Source of the DNA: Roseinatronobacter sp. S2
GTDB lineage: Bacteria > Pseudomonadota > Alphaproteobacteria > Rhodobacterales > Rhodobacteraceae
NCBI RefSeq assembly: GCF_029581395.1
Contig: NZ_CP121113.1
Span: 434,001 to 498,000, forward strand
Reading direction: 5' to 3'
Length of the DNA: 64,000 nucleotides
Below the pieces are notes generated by a model that was not told the origin of the DNA, did no database searches, and saw only the letters and a list, made by a program, of their open reading frames with translations. Shown one piece after another: positions 28,092 through 37,595 of the stretch (within the stretch, counting starts at the first letter, position 1; each line of letters opens with the position of its first letter). A program made the position numbers and the translations under genes.

Positions 28092-28118
28092 ATCGTCCCG
28101 GGGTTGACCCGGGACGAT
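28092..28118 (+). terminator. Hairpin behind serA
   Basis: A perfect 11-base-pair stem ATCGTCCCGGG / CCCGGGACGAT with a 5-base loop starts 10 bases after the serA stop. The T content afterwards is weak, so termination may be partial and the phosphoesterase gene could receive read-through. Confidence 0.6.
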
Positions 28119-28160
28119 TGCCCCTGTTCTTTGGCACCGGACAAAAGCAGGGGATTTCCT

Positions 28161-28898
28161 ATGCGCAGTTATGCGATTGGCGACATTCACGGGCAAGTGG
28201 GGCTGCTGCAACAGGCCCATGCGCTGATCGAACATGACCGCAAGGCCTGCCGTGACGCTGATGCGCCGGTGATCCATCTGGGTGATCTGGTGGACAGGGG
28301 GCCGGACAGCGCAGGCGTGATCCGCCTGCTGCGCGAAGGTGTCGGCGGGGGCGCGCCATGGGTGGTGCTGAAGGGCAACCATGACCGGCTTTTCACCCGT
28401 TTTCTGACAGATGCAGGCTGGCGCGACCCCAATATCCGCGAGGGACTGACCTATCTGGATCCGCTGATTGGCGGTGCAGAAACGCTTATGTCCTATGGGC
28501 TGTATCGTCCGACGTCATTTCACATCAAGACGGTGCGCACCAATGCACTGGCGCAGGTTCCCCCCGAGGATATTGCGTTTCTGGACTCCTGCCCCCTGAT
28601 GTATCACCATGGCGATGCCTTGTTCGTGCATGCAGGCATTCGCCCCGGTGTGCCCTTGCCCCAACAGGCCGAGCAGGATTTGCTGTGGATTCGCGACCCG
28701 TTCCTGATGGACACGCGCGATCACGGCCCGTTGGTGGTGCATGGGCACACGGCAATTCCATGCCCGATGCACTATCGCAACAGGGTTAATCTGGACAGTC
28801 GCGCAGGGTATGGCGGGCCGCTGACGGTCGCCGTGATCGAAGGGCGGCAAGTCTTTATATTGACGGAATCGGGGCGCGTGCCACTTTTGCCACGATAG
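28161..28898 (+). CDS. Metallophosphoesterase (PP1/ApaH-like)
   Basis: The product has 245 residues from ATG 28161. It has the calcineurin-like di-metal motifs: GDIHGQ at residue 7, GDLVDRGPDS near 49, GNHDRLF near 85, then HAGIRPG and VHGHT. Members hydrolyse phosphoproteins or dinucleoside polyphosphates; the compact size and the GDLVDRGP form fit the bacterial serine/threonine phosphatase group. The substrate is open. Confidence 0.88.
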   Translation: MRSYAIGDIHGQVGLLQQAHALIEHDRKACRDADAPVIHLGDLVDRGPDSAGVIRLLREGVGGGAPWVVLKGNHDRLFTRFLTDAGWRDPNIREGLTYLDPLIGGAETLMSYGLYRPTSFHIKTVRTNALAQVPPEDIAFLDSCPLMYHHGDALFVHAGIRPGVPLPQQAEQDLLWIRDPFLMDTRDHGPLVVHGHTAIPCPMHYRNRVNLDSRAGYGGPLTVAVIEGRQVFILTESGRVPLLPR

Positions 28899-29032
28899 AA
28901 GATATTTCAATGACTTCCATTGACCTTGGTTAAACAAGGGTTAATTTTCCCCCGATTTGTAACCTATAGTTGTGCCAAACGCCGCGAATCGATGTCGGCG
29001 TTACAGCAACGGCCATATAGGGGACAATCTCA

Positions 29033-30127
29033 ATGCTGCATAAATTCGACTTTTCACAGAACGTCACTGTTTCTGAGGGATACTTTTTCGACAGTTTGTT
29101 AGGTCTTTATCTGGGCAGTTCTGCACAGTCGGTATTCAAGCATGGCAAAATTCAGACATTGACCGAAGGGCAAACCTTGTCTGTGCCTTCGTCCGACCAG
29201 CTTTGCATTCTGCTTCAGGGTGTGTTGACACATGACCACGGCTGGCTAAGCCCCGGATGTCATTTTCGCGACCTTGCACAACCGCTGACGGTCAAAGGGG
29301 CGCAGGCTGTGATCTGGGTGTTGGACATGGCCAGTGCGCATTGGCTGAAGCGCGCGCACAGCTATCTGCGCACAGCGCTTGACGGGGCACTGTCTGCCGC
29401 CGAACGTGCGGTTGCCGCATCGACACCCCCGCGCGATCTGCCGGACCCCGAAACCCTGTGCGATGTGGACCACCCCACAATTCGCAGGCGCGCAGCCCGC
29501 CTGCTGCGCACAACCGAAGAAGCGACCGCGCAAGCAGTATTCGCGTTCGTTCAGGCCATGCCCTACCGTTTCGGGAACTGGCAGGAACGTGCATCGGACA
29601 CATTGGCGCGCGGGTCGGGCATGTGCACCACCAAAGCCAATTTGCAGGTTGCGCTGATGCGCGCTTGCGGGCTGGAGGCAGGTTTTGCCGAAGTGCCCAT
29701 GGAAATGAGCGTTCTGGGCAAACTGATGCCAGATGCGTGGTTGCCGATGATGCGCCCGAAAGTGCGGCACTATTTCGGTGCGGTCAAACTGAGCGGGCGC
29801 TGGCATGCGGCTGATTCGTCCTATAACGATGACAGCATGCGCATTTATCTGGAACAGATTCCCGGCTTTGATTTCCTTTTGCCTGCGTGCATTTCCAACG
29901 GTGCGCCCTATAGCCCTGCGCATTCGCATGATGGGCTGGACATGTTCGACATCGCGGTCGTCCCGCATCTGAACGAGGAAATGAGCAAGAAAAGCCGCTT
30001 CTCCCCCATGCAGTTCGAGGCATTGAACACGCGGCTGGACCGTGCGCAGGGATGCTGGCAGAAATGGGTTGCGGCGGATCATCCGGATTTGCAGGCAGAT
30101 GAACACCAAGGCGGACGCGTTGCATGA
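29033..30127 (+). CDS. Transglutaminase-like protein with an N-terminal sensor-like domain
   Basis: The product has 364 residues; GGGGAC precedes ATG 29033. Residues 1-110 look like a beta-rich cupin / cyclic-nucleotide-binding-like domain (LTEGQTLSVPSSDQLCILLQ). Residues 150-290 form a transglutaminase-like domain with the triad in order: cysteine in GSGMCTTKANLQVALMRACG, histidine in KVRHYFGAVKL and aspartate in WHAADSSYND. Such domains act as peptidases or amidases. The stop overlaps the start of the CoaBC-like gene (ATGA), so the two products are probably made together. Confidence 0.7.
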   Translation: MLHKFDFSQNVTVSEGYFFDSLLGLYLGSSAQSVFKHGKIQTLTEGQTLSVPSSDQLCILLQGVLTHDHGWLSPGCHFRDLAQPLTVKGAQAVIWVLDMASAHWLKRAHSYLRTALDGALSAAERAVAASTPPRDLPDPETLCDVDHPTIRRRAARLLRTTEEATAQAVFAFVQAMPYRFGNWQERASDTLARGSGMCTTKANLQVALMRACGLEAGFAEVPMEMSVLGKLMPDAWLPMMRPKVRHYFGAVKLSGRWHAADSSYNDDSMRIYLEQIPGFDFLLPACISNGAPYSPAHSHDGLDMFDIAVVPHLNEEMSKKSRFSPMQFEALNTRLDRAQGCWQKWVAADHPDLQADEHQGGRVA

Positions 30128-31392
30128 CATTGTTTGACTGGGACTTTTCGGCCCCCACACCCAGCGATATGGGCGACCATGACGTGCCGCCCGCATCGAC
30201 ACGGCTGGCGGGCAAGCGGGTCGCGTTGTTGGTCACTGGCGGGATCGCGGCCATGAAAACCCCGCAAATTGCGCGCGGGCTGCGCCGCCACGGGGCCGAT
30301 GTGGTGGCGTTCGTCAGTGCAGATGCGTTGCGCTATGTCGCGCGTGAAGCGCTGGAATGGGCCTGTCTGGGGCAGGTTGTGGACGGGCTGACATGGCGCG
30401 CAGAGCACTTGTCGGATGATGCGCCCTTTGATGCGTATCTGGTGGCACCTGCCACGCATAACACCATTGCCAAGATGGCCGCAGGCATTGGCGACACGCT
30501 GGTGACATCGGCGCTGATTTCGGCGCTGGGCCGGATGGAACAGGGGCGCACCAGCATTCTGGTCGCACCCACGATGCACGGGTCCATGCATAACAGCCAG
30601 CTTGTGGAAAATTCCCGCAAACTGGCCGCGCAAGGCGTGCAGTTCATTGCCCCGCGCAATGCCTATGGCAAGCATAACCTGCCCGATACGGCAGTGATAT
30701 GCACCGCAGTGGGGCGCGCATTGTCGACATCTGCGCTGCGTGGCAAGCGTATCATGGTGACGGCAGGGCCAACGCCAGTGCCCATCGACGGGGTGCGCCG
30801 TATTGTGAACCGCTTCCGTGGCCGTCTGGGCGCGGATATTGCCGAAGAACTGACATGGCGCGGCGCAGATGCGGAATTGCTGCTGGGGGACGGGGCGTGG
30901 CGGCCATCGGCGCCTATGAAGCTGACGATTGCGCGCACCTATGACGAGTATCGCGATATGGTGCTGGAGCGTGTGGGACAGGGGCTGTTCGCCGGGGTGT
31001 TTTCCGCCGGTGTCGCGGATTACCGGCCCAAACAGGTTGTGGATGGCAAGATCGTATCGGGGGCAGATGAATACCCGCTGATGCTGGCACCCACCGAAAA
31101 GGTGATTGATCTGGCGATGGCAGCAGGCCCGCAGATGCATACAGTGGCGTTCAAATATCTGGAGAAAGTCACCGAGGATGAATTGATCCGCGTGGCGTCC
31201 AAGCGGCTGGACCGTGCGGGCCTTGTGGTGGCCACACGCGGCGAAGACACGCGCGGGCGCGAACAACGTGCGCTGATGGTGCGCACAGGCAGCGTGACGC
31301 CGGTGAACGGCAAGGCACAGATCGCAAGCGCAATCGCGGATTATCTGGAGGCGCTGGTGGGCCCGCAGCCGCAACAGATGGCGGCTGAATAG
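30124..31392 (+). CDS. CoaBC-like flavoprotein paralogue with altered active sites
   Basis: The product has 422 residues and shows the two-domain CoaBC layout. The N-terminal flavoprotein half has LLVTGGIAAMKTPQIARGLR, AEHLSDD with the catalytic histidine, and VAPATHNTIAKMAAGIGD. The C-terminal ligase half has VTAGPTPVPIDGVRRIVN and SAGVADYRPKQ. Key residues differ from true CoaBC: the PAMN motif reads PTMHGSMHN, the active-site cysteine loop (LACG) is absent, and SSGKMG reads FRGRLG. It therefore may not make 4'-phosphopantetheine. It could be a specialised peptide-cysteine decarboxylase-like or regulatory flavoprotein. Confidence 0.7.
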   Translation: MTLFDWDFSAPTPSDMGDHDVPPASTRLAGKRVALLVTGGIAAMKTPQIARGLRRHGADVVAFVSADALRYVAREALEWACLGQVVDGLTWRAEHLSDDAPFDAYLVAPATHNTIAKMAAGIGDTLVTSALISALGRMEQGRTSILVAPTMHGSMHNSQLVENSRKLAAQGVQFIAPRNAYGKHNLPDTAVICTAVGRALSTSALRGKRIMVTAGPTPVPIDGVRRIVNRFRGRLGADIAEELTWRGADAELLLGDGAWRPSAPMKLTIARTYDEYRDMVLERVGQGLFAGVFSAGVADYRPKQVVDGKIVSGADEYPLMLAPTEKVIDLAMAAGPQMHTVAFKYLEKVTEDELIRVASKRLDRAGLVVATRGEDTRGREQRALMVRTGSVTPVNGKAQIASAIADYLEALVGPQPQQMAAE

Positions 31393-31413
31393 CCGCCATG
31401 CGGTTCAATTCTT

Positions 31414-31458
31414 GGCCTGAAGGGGGCTTTGAATGTTTCCCAACGTCCCCTTCAGGCC
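31414..31458. terminator. Hairpin between the CoaBC-like gene and htpX
   Basis: A perfect 12-base-pair inverted repeat GGCCTGAAGGGG (31414-31425) / CCCCTTCAGGCC (31447-31458) lies between two converging genes. It lacks a clear T-run but is placed to end both transcripts. Confidence 0.6.
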
Positions 31459-31489
31459 GGAACGACCCCGCAATCGGGAATCTAAGCCC

Positions 31490-32383
31490 TCAGCCCCATG
31501 GATTGCCCGCACGCGGCTGGGGCGCGGCTTGTGTTATGCCGTTTTCCTGTGCCAGTTGCACAAGCGCTGCAATGCGGTTTTCGGTATTCGGGTGGGTCGA
31601 AAACAGCTTGTCACGCTTATGCACATGCAACGGGTTGATGATGAACATATGCGCGGTCTGCGGGTTCTGTTCGGCGCGGTCATAATCGATGCGCGATGCA
31701 AAGCCCTGTATCTTTTCCAGTGCCGATGCCAGCCATAGCGGATTGCCGCAAATTTCCGCGCCCACGCGGTCTGCCTCGTATTCGCGCGAGCGCGAAATCG
31801 CCATCTGCACCACTGCGGCCGCCAGCGGCGCCAGAATCATAACCGCAATCATGGCAATCGCACCACCTGCACCCTGATTGCGCCCGCCGCGAAAGAACAG
31901 CGCGAAATTGGCCAACATGGAAATGGCCCCTGCAAAGGTTGCGGTGACCGTCATGATCAAGGTGTCATAATTGCGAATATGCGCAAGTTCATGCGCCATC
32001 ACGGCGGCAATCTCGTCGCGCGACATACGCTGCAACAGCCCTGTAGTGGCAGCCACAGCGGCGTTTTCGGGGTTGCGCCCTGTGGCAAACGCGTTTGGCT
32101 GGTCCTGATCGATGACATAGACGCGCGGCTGGGGCATTCCGGCATCATCGGCCAGCTTGTGAACCAGACGTTGCAAATCAGGGTGGACCTGGCTGTTGCA
32201 TTCCTGCGCGTTGTGCATCCGCAAAACGGCCTTGTCCGAATTCCAATAGGCAAAGGCATTCATACCTGCCGCCACCGCCAGCGCGATCAGCAAACCCGCG
32301 CCGCCGCCAATCGCATAGCCCACACCCATGAACAGCGCGGTCATGGCTGCCATCAGCATGGTGGTCTTTAGATAACCTGTCAT
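31490..32383 (-). CDS. htpX: Membrane zinc protease HtpX
   Basis: The product has 297 residues from ATG 32383, with GAAGGGGGC upstream. It is an M48 protease that degrades damaged membrane proteins. Seen: two N-terminal helices, the zinc motif [15 protein letters not shown] near residue 140, two further helices, and [13 protein letters not shown] with the third ligand. Its upstream region (32384-32495) runs into the left end of the Tn7-like element, so the promoter may have lost sequence beyond about 115 bases. Confidence 0.94.
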   Translation of the reverse strand: MTGYLKTTMLMAAMTALFMGVGYAIGGGAGLLIALAVAAGMNAFAYWNSDKAVLRMHNAQECNSQVHPDLQRLVHKLADDAGMPQPRVYVIDQDQPNAFATGRNPENAAVAATTGLLQRMSRDEIAAVMAHELAHIRNYDTLIMTVTATFAGAISMLANFALFFRGGRNQGAGGAIAMIAVMILAPLAAAVVQMAISRSREYEADRVGAEICGNPLWLASALEKIQGFASRIDYDRAEQNPQTAHMFIINPLHVHKRDKLFSTHPNTENRIAALVQLAQENGITQAAPQPRAGNPWG

Positions 32384-32495
32384 CGAAACGCCCCCTTCAG
32401 CAATGGCTTGGATATGGGCAGACCTGAACCGGCTTGCAAGATCTGTCGCGCATGCATCGATGCAGCAGGCCACATATGCGGCATTGTTCAAAACA

Positions 32496-32500
32496 CAATT
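32496..32500. repeat. Left target duplication CAATT of the Tn7-like element
   Basis: CAATT precedes the left terminal TGTGAGGAG and recurs at 63084-63088 directly after the right terminus. A 5-base duplication is the standard for Tn7-type transposition. Confidence 0.85.
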
Positions 32501-32631
32501 TGTGAGGAGTCACGAGCGTTGGCCTCTGTAGTTTTGTAAGTCATTGTTTTCATGACACTCACATCAGGAATGAATCGTCGTAGTGGACACTGGAATCAAA
32601 GTTCTTGTCCATCGCCATCCAAGCAACAAAA

Positions 32632-32655
32632 AACCGGCCTGATGTAGGGCCGGTT
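32632..32655 (-). terminator. Terminator of the transposition operon
   Basis: On the minus strand AACCGGCC, an 8-base loop and GGCCGGTT form an 8-base-pair stem followed by TTTTTTG. It lies about 25 bases after the tniQ stop and should end the tnsA-tniABQ transcript and shield htpX. Confidence 0.85.
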
Positions 32656-32680
32656 ACACGGTAAGGCTCCAAAAATGCGG

Positions 32681-34474
32681 CTAAGCTTCGATTGTCGAGC
32701 GAATATATAGCTTACTGTACTCCGACGGAAGATCGATTGGAAAGATGTTGTCTCTCGCTAACTTGGCGGCAACCCAGTTTGCTTGAATTCCTTCCTTTTT
32801 CGCCAATTCACCCAGCGAAACATATTCCACCAAAAACTTGTCCACTTCGGATCTCTTCACAACGCGCCTTGGCCGCCGACTCCGAGTATGACGGCTCACC
32901 GTGGATTTCAGTTTATTGCTATCAATCAACATTTTGACCGTTGGGGCGTTCACACACAACGCCGACCTCACTTCATTTTTTGTTAGGTCAGCGATTGGTT
33001 CAACCTCGAGAGCATCTCGTACATCTTCAAGCTTGAAGCGTAGCGCCCCCAGTCCAGTTTCAGTTTCAACCCACTCCGCTTCTTTCAGATTTCCCGCCAG
33101 CACTTGGGTTAAAACCTCGTCTGTAAAGCAGGCGGCTGCACTACATACAGTTTTCAGATCCAGCACGCCTTTGGAAGGCGCAGAAACTAATCTGGTGTTC
33201 TCTCGAGCGCTGGACATAAAACCATCAATTTCGTCCGGGTCGTATAACGGCGCAACATTTGGGAGGTCATACTTCGGTTGAATGAACTTGCGCTGGACAA
33301 GTCGATCAAAAAGAGATCCTGCGATCCCAAGCCGATGAATGCACTGAATGCGCGGTATGCACCGGAGCAGATCTGGAAGAGCATCCTTTGCATCTTCAGC
33401 ACGGAAAATGCGATCTTTCCCGGGTCTTTTTTCTCCAAGACCCAAGATCTCGACTATCTTTGAGATCCGCTGGGCAGTTCCGCCAAACTCTTCGGCCGCG
33501 CTGCTACAGTTGTGCCATTTGCGCCCTTTGCAAACCCGACCATAAATCGTGTCCCCTGTTGAAACAGGGTAGTTTTCGAAGGCGAACTGGGTGAACACGT
33601 CGATCATCGGCGCGTATCGCTCATCTTCAAAAACTCTGGCGCACCATCTCGAAAACAAACCGAAATCGGTAAAAAAACCTTGAGCCTTGCTCGGCGATTT
33701 TTCATAGACGCTGGTCATGGCTGAAACAACTTTACCTACGCCCTCAGATGTTGCGACAAAACCTGCGTGGCAAGCCTGTGAAAGCTCCGCTTGGCTAAGC
33801 TTTGCCTCTCGTGCGCTCGATCCGTGCGCCAGCAATACACCAAAGTTCTGAGCGATCCTCATTGCAGCATCTAAGTCAAACTGGTCGATCCATCTGTCAC
33901 CGATTATTCCCGATAAACGCTCGCGGAGATAGCATTCCCAAATGGAAGATTGGCTTGTGCCTGATTCACTCATTTGACCAACTGTCTGCCCGTAACCCGC
34001 CTCATATCTGCGGAAAAAGTCGCAGGGATGATGCGGGAAAACGGCGGTAGGTAGCGTAACTAGCTGACAGCTGTGGATCGGACAAATACGGAATGACGTA
34101 AGCATCCATTCCCGTCGACCAAACACTCCAAACGTTCCGCTGTTTTCTTTATCTTCGTGTACACAAGCCGGACAGAGCTTTTGTTCGCTCCGCAGAAAAC
34201 TCCGCGAGGCCACGAGTTGTCCATGCAATAGGCAGCGCCGCCGATCAATTTCAACCAAGGCCATGGGCATCAACTCACTTTCGTCGATGCCAGTGAGAGT
34301 TGCCAACTTACTGAGTTCAGCGTCATCAGAATAGATTAACTTCCGCCAGTTTAACCCCAGATCTAGGCAGAAGTCTTGCACACAACTCGGTCCATTTTTG
34401 GCCGCCAGGCGCGATACGAACGACATGATTGTCTCGTCCTTCTGAGGCTTCAGGTTCAAAGCGAGCCGCGTCAT
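32681..34474 (-). CDS. tniQ: TniQ/TnsD family target-selection protein
   Basis: The product has 597 residues, longer than simple TniQ proteins (about 400) and in the range of TnsD-type proteins that bind a fixed attachment site. The N-terminal 170 residues hold the TniQ zinc region: ETIMSFVSRLAAKNG, then CPACVHEDKENSG, REWMLTSFRICPIHSCQLV with Cx2C and Cx2H ligands. The remainder contains several helical repeats, some with helix-turn-helix appearance. Because the element lies next to tRNA-Lys, this protein probably recognises the tRNA gene. The start overlaps the tniB stop by 4 bases. Confidence 0.88.
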   Translation of the reverse strand: MTRLALNLKPQKDETIMSFVSRLAAKNGPSCVQDFCLDLGLNWRKLIYSDDAELSKLATLTGIDESELMPMALVEIDRRRCLLHGQLVASRSFLRSEQKLCPACVHEDKENSGTFGVFGRREWMLTSFRICPIHSCQLVTLPTAVFPHHPCDFFRRYEAGYGQTVGQMSESGTSQSSIWECYLRERLSGIIGDRWIDQFDLDAAMRIAQNFGVLLAHGSSAREAKLSQAELSQACHAGFVATSEGVGKVVSAMTSVYEKSPSKAQGFFTDFGLFSRWCARVFEDERYAPMIDVFTQFAFENYPVSTGDTIYGRVCKGRKWHNCSSAAEEFGGTAQRISKIVEILGLGEKRPGKDRIFRAEDAKDALPDLLRCIPRIQCIHRLGIAGSLFDRLVQRKFIQPKYDLPNVAPLYDPDEIDGFMSSARENTRLVSAPSKGVLDLKTVCSAAACFTDEVLTQVLAGNLKEAEWVETETGLGALRFKLEDVRDALEVEPIADLTKNEVRSALCVNAPTVKMLIDSNKLKSTVSRHTRSRRPRRVVKRSEVDKFLVEYVSLGELAKKEGIQANWVAAKLARDNIFPIDLPSEYSKLYIRSTIEA

Positions 34475-35457
34475 TTCGATTGCCCACCGACCATCAGCTC
34501 GTGCCCAAGATCGCTATCATTCGTCAGCACCAGCCGTGCGTCGATGGATGAGTAGTCGCTGCGCAAAAAGGGGTTGAGATCGTCGATACAGGCTGATCGT
34601 CGCCGGAAAGCACTGGCAAAATTCTGTGGACCAAAAACTTGTTTTTGACGAAGCATTGCATCTTCGATGGCACCGATGATCAGCTCCACAACTAAGCCAA
34701 ATTCAGACGCAGCCGCATGCAAAATTCGACGCGTGAATTCCGGCGTCAAAGACGAGGAATCCGCCAGAATTTGAGCTGCGTCAGCGTATGTCTTCACCAA
34801 CCCCGCAATGGATTTTAGATCGATCGCCGGGTCCAGAGGTCGGAAATGCAAAACTGAAATTCGCCGGGCCAACTGGGCGTCCTGATTCAACAGATGCTTG
34901 AGTGATGGCATTCCGCTGAGGATCAATCCAGTAGGCCAATCCGCATTTTGCATGAGGGATTTTAAAGTGTTTACAACCGCTTGTCTTTCCGGTCGATTTT
35001 GATTGATGTGCAAATCCTGGGCTTCATCAAGGTGCAGAAAAAGTACTTGTCGCTGGCAAAGCGAGTTTTGTACGAGGCTCCAAATATAGCCAGCCGTAGC
35101 GCTTCGTCGCAAAGGATACCCAAGGCCATGCAGACAAGAGGTACCAACTTGCTTCAACGTTGCTGGCGATGGCACCATAAAACTCGCAACGTCTGCGTGC
35201 TCGTATTCTGAGCTGAGGGGTCGCAGGGCTTTGTGCCGTGCAAACAACCAGCGCAGCGCCGTGGACTTTCCTGAGCCGGATCCACCGATAAGTGCGAGAC
35301 CAGGTGCTTCCGAAACAGCGCCTGCCTCCTGCGCAGCACGACGTTGGTAAAGCAGTCGGTCAAACTCAGCTTCGAGGATCGAATATCGATCATGCCGGAT
35401 GAACATGCCACGCAGCCGAGTTACAGTTTCGCTGATATTTTTATGTGGGTCAGACAT
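34471..35457 (-). CDS. tniB: TniB/TnsC family transposition ATPase
   Basis: The product has 328 residues. It is an AAA+ regulator linking target selection to the transposase. Walker A is GGSGSGKSTALRWLF near residue 57, Walker B is VLFLHLDEAQDLH near 142, and a sensor segment GLILSGMPSLKHLL follows. The start is 2 bases after the tniA stop, and its end overlaps tniQ. Confidence 0.92.
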   Translation of the reverse strand: MSDPHKNISETVTRLRGMFIRHDRYSILEAEFDRLLYQRRAAQEAGAVSEAPGLALIGGSGSGKSTALRWLFARHKALRPLSSEYEHADVASFMVPSPATLKQVGTSCLHGLGYPLRRSATAGYIWSLVQNSLCQRQVLFLHLDEAQDLHINQNRPERQAVVNTLKSLMQNADWPTGLILSGMPSLKHLLNQDAQLARRISVLHFRPLDPAIDLKSIAGLVKTYADAAQILADSSSLTPEFTRRILHAAASEFGLVVELIIGAIEDAMLRQKQVFGPQNFASAFRRRSACIDDLNPFLRSDYSSIDARLVLTNDSDLGHELMVGGQSK

Positions 35458-35459
35458 GT

Positions 35460-37595
35460 TTATTCCTCCACATTCCAGTTTTCGCTTTGATCCTGCCAGT
35501 CATCGATCTCCGGCACCTGTGTCTCTCCCACAGAGCTTTCACTGTTCTGCTCCGGCGACCATGGAACAACTTCGTTGCCGAACAGTCCGTCGCTTGAAGA
35601 TTGGGTCGCAACTTCGGCTTGCCAGAATGTCGTCCCACGCGACAGAGTCTGCTCGAGGTGCTTGATCTGCTCGGTCGACAGGCCTTGGGGTGTCAGGTTA
35701 GCTCTGACTCGCGCGCTTTGGTCAATTTCAATAATCCGACGAATTGCCGCATCCCGAACATCGCATGTAAGCTCAGCCTCCTGTGCGTATTTCTCTCGAA
35801 GAACACGCTGAGCCTCGACCCAATCTGCCAACGCCAAACCATCCAATGCGCCCAAGTTGACCGCTTGAAGCTGATAAGGTTTACCGTCTAGCAGAACGGA
35901 AATATGCCCTATATCTTCCGGATCAAGAATTACACGGACCTTCTTGTGCCCTCTACGAAGTCGCCAGAATGCCTCAAGTTTCGGAGATGAATAATAGTTT
36001 GAAAACAGGCAGATACCGCGATCTGATATAACTCTTTCGAATTCAATACCCAAGGCGTTTCGCTTCGAGAAGGCATCTGGTGGCGGTGAAACAGTCATCT
36101 GGCCTTGTAGTTCTTTCCACCGGTTCGCGGGGGTTTGCCCTCCAAGTCCACGGTGTGGGCGGTTGTGATAATAATCGACGACATAACACACCAAGATCTT
36201 AAGCAGATCATCATCGTCTAATGTTGTTTGCCCTTCACTGTCATAGTCTCCTCGCTCGAGCGGATTTGAGAACGTGCGCCCAGACAAGTTTGGCATCAAA
36301 TTTGTAGAAAAAGTGCCGAAAACCCGTTCGACCCGTCCCCGAAGCTCTGGAATTTTCACGGGAGGAAAAACGATATCGATCCCAAGAGCGTTTACCGAAA
36401 AGATGAATTCGTTACTCCTGAACGCGGAGCCCGTGTCACAAGCAATCGTTGAAATTCCTCCGTACATCGCCCAATCCGACTGTGCGCCTGCAGCGCGGGC
36501 AATATGTGTTTTTTCGGCGATAATCATCCCTAATAGTTTCTTGGCGCCTTCTGCCGATTGAGTTTTCGCAATATAAAGCCCAACAATGCACCTTGTCGCA
36601 CAATCGATTGCTACATAAATTTGCCGTCGACCGGTTGGAATTTGATCACGGACTTCCTTTGGAAGTGCTCTTAGAATACCAAGGCTTGAGAAGAATGTAA
36701 TAACATCACATTCCCATTCATCGATTTCGACACGCTCCAAGGGATATAGAACGCTCACTCCCTCATGAGAACTCGCAAATTGCATCCTCGCCATGTCAAG
36801 TCCGTGGCGTTCGCAAGCGACCGTGAAGGGATCAGTTTTGTTTATTCTACGCACAATTGTCGAGGCTGACGGACAATGAAGTGGGCTTGCACCGGCTTCT
36901 GTTCGCTCAACATTCACTCGTCTGAATCGTGCCTTCGTTGCTTCAACGACGGCCATTTTTGTTGGCCGTTGACGGCTGGCATATAGCCGAACGCAGTCAT
37001 CAAGAATTACTTCTGTTTCCTGACAAAATTTTGGGGATACACACAGGTTGGCAGGCGACCGACGCAAAAGCACCCGTATATCATAATTAGCCTTTTTTAG
37101 TTTCGTGTGATTCCGACGAATAGTGCGTGTGGATGGCAACTCACGTAAAGGCAATCTTTCGCCACTGCGGCGCTTGCGTCCCAAACTATGTCTTTCTAGT
37201 TCTGTCTGATTAATCAGTGAAAACAGCTTTGATTTGTTTGCCTCAAGATCGTCGTCAGTGAGCTTTAGCTCTCCGGCGTCATTCAGCTCCTTAATATGCC
37301 AACAGACAAACCACATCCAGGTAGCGCGGCTGCGGGCTTCTTCGGTTGCGGTTAAAAACTCAGCGCAGCCAAAGTTTGCCGCGGAAGCTGCGGTTCGTAC
37401 ACCAAGTGCAGATTTATGATACCTCAGACAGTTTTGACGTCTGAGCTCTTCCAATTCCATGTAAGTAAAAGACTCAACTATGTTTTCATTATCTAGTCGA
37501 GCGAGAGAGACATGCGTCGATGACTGCTCAATCGGACGATATTCTACATTATTCAGAACCAGCTTGTCATCGGGGTTGTATTTAAAGAGGTTCAT
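35460..37595 (-). CDS. tniA: TniA/TnsB family DDE transposase
   Basis: The product has 711 residues with a Mu-transposase-type rve core. The catalytic acids are visible: D in ERVEIDEWECDV, D in IACDTGSAFRSNEF, and E in PELRGRVERVFGTFSTN. N-terminal helix-turn-helix regions bind the end repeats and a C-terminal beta-barrel and tail follow. Together with TnsA it should cut and join the transposon ends. GGAGG precedes ATG 37595, and the start overlaps the tnsA stop by 4 bases. Confidence 0.93.
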   Translation of the reverse strand: MNLFKYNPDDKLVLNNVEYRPIEQSSTHVSLARLDNENIVESFTYMELEELRRQNCLRYHKSALGVRTAASAANFGCAEFLTATEEARSRATWMWFVCWHIKELNDAGELKLTDDDLEANKSKLFSLINQTELERHSLGRKRRSGERLPLRELPSTRTIRRNHTKLKKANYDIRVLLRRSPANLCVSPKFCQETEVILDDCVRLYASRQRPTKMAVVEATKARFRRVNVERTEAGASPLHCPSASTIVRRINKTDPFTVACERHGLDMARMQFASSHEGVSVLYPLERVEIDEWECDVITFFSSLGILRALPKEVRDQIPTGRRQIYVAIDCATRCIVGLYIAKTQSAEGAKKLLGMIIAEKTHIARAAGAQSDWAMYGGISTIACDTGSAFRSNEFIFSVNALGIDIVFPPVKIPELRGRVERVFGTFSTNLMPNLSGRTFSNPLERGDYDSEGQTTLDDDDLLKILVCYVVDYYHNRPHRGLGGQTPANRWKELQGQMTVSPPPDAFSKRNALGIEFERVISDRGICLFSNYYSSPKLEAFWRLRRGHKKVRVILDPEDIGHISVLLDGKPYQLQAVNLGALDGLALADWVEAQRVLREKYAQEAELTCDVRDAAIRRIIEIDQSARVRANLTPQGLSTEQIKHLEQTLSRGTTFWQAEVATQSSSDGLFGNEVVPWSPEQNSESSVGETQVPEIDDWQDQSENWNVEE

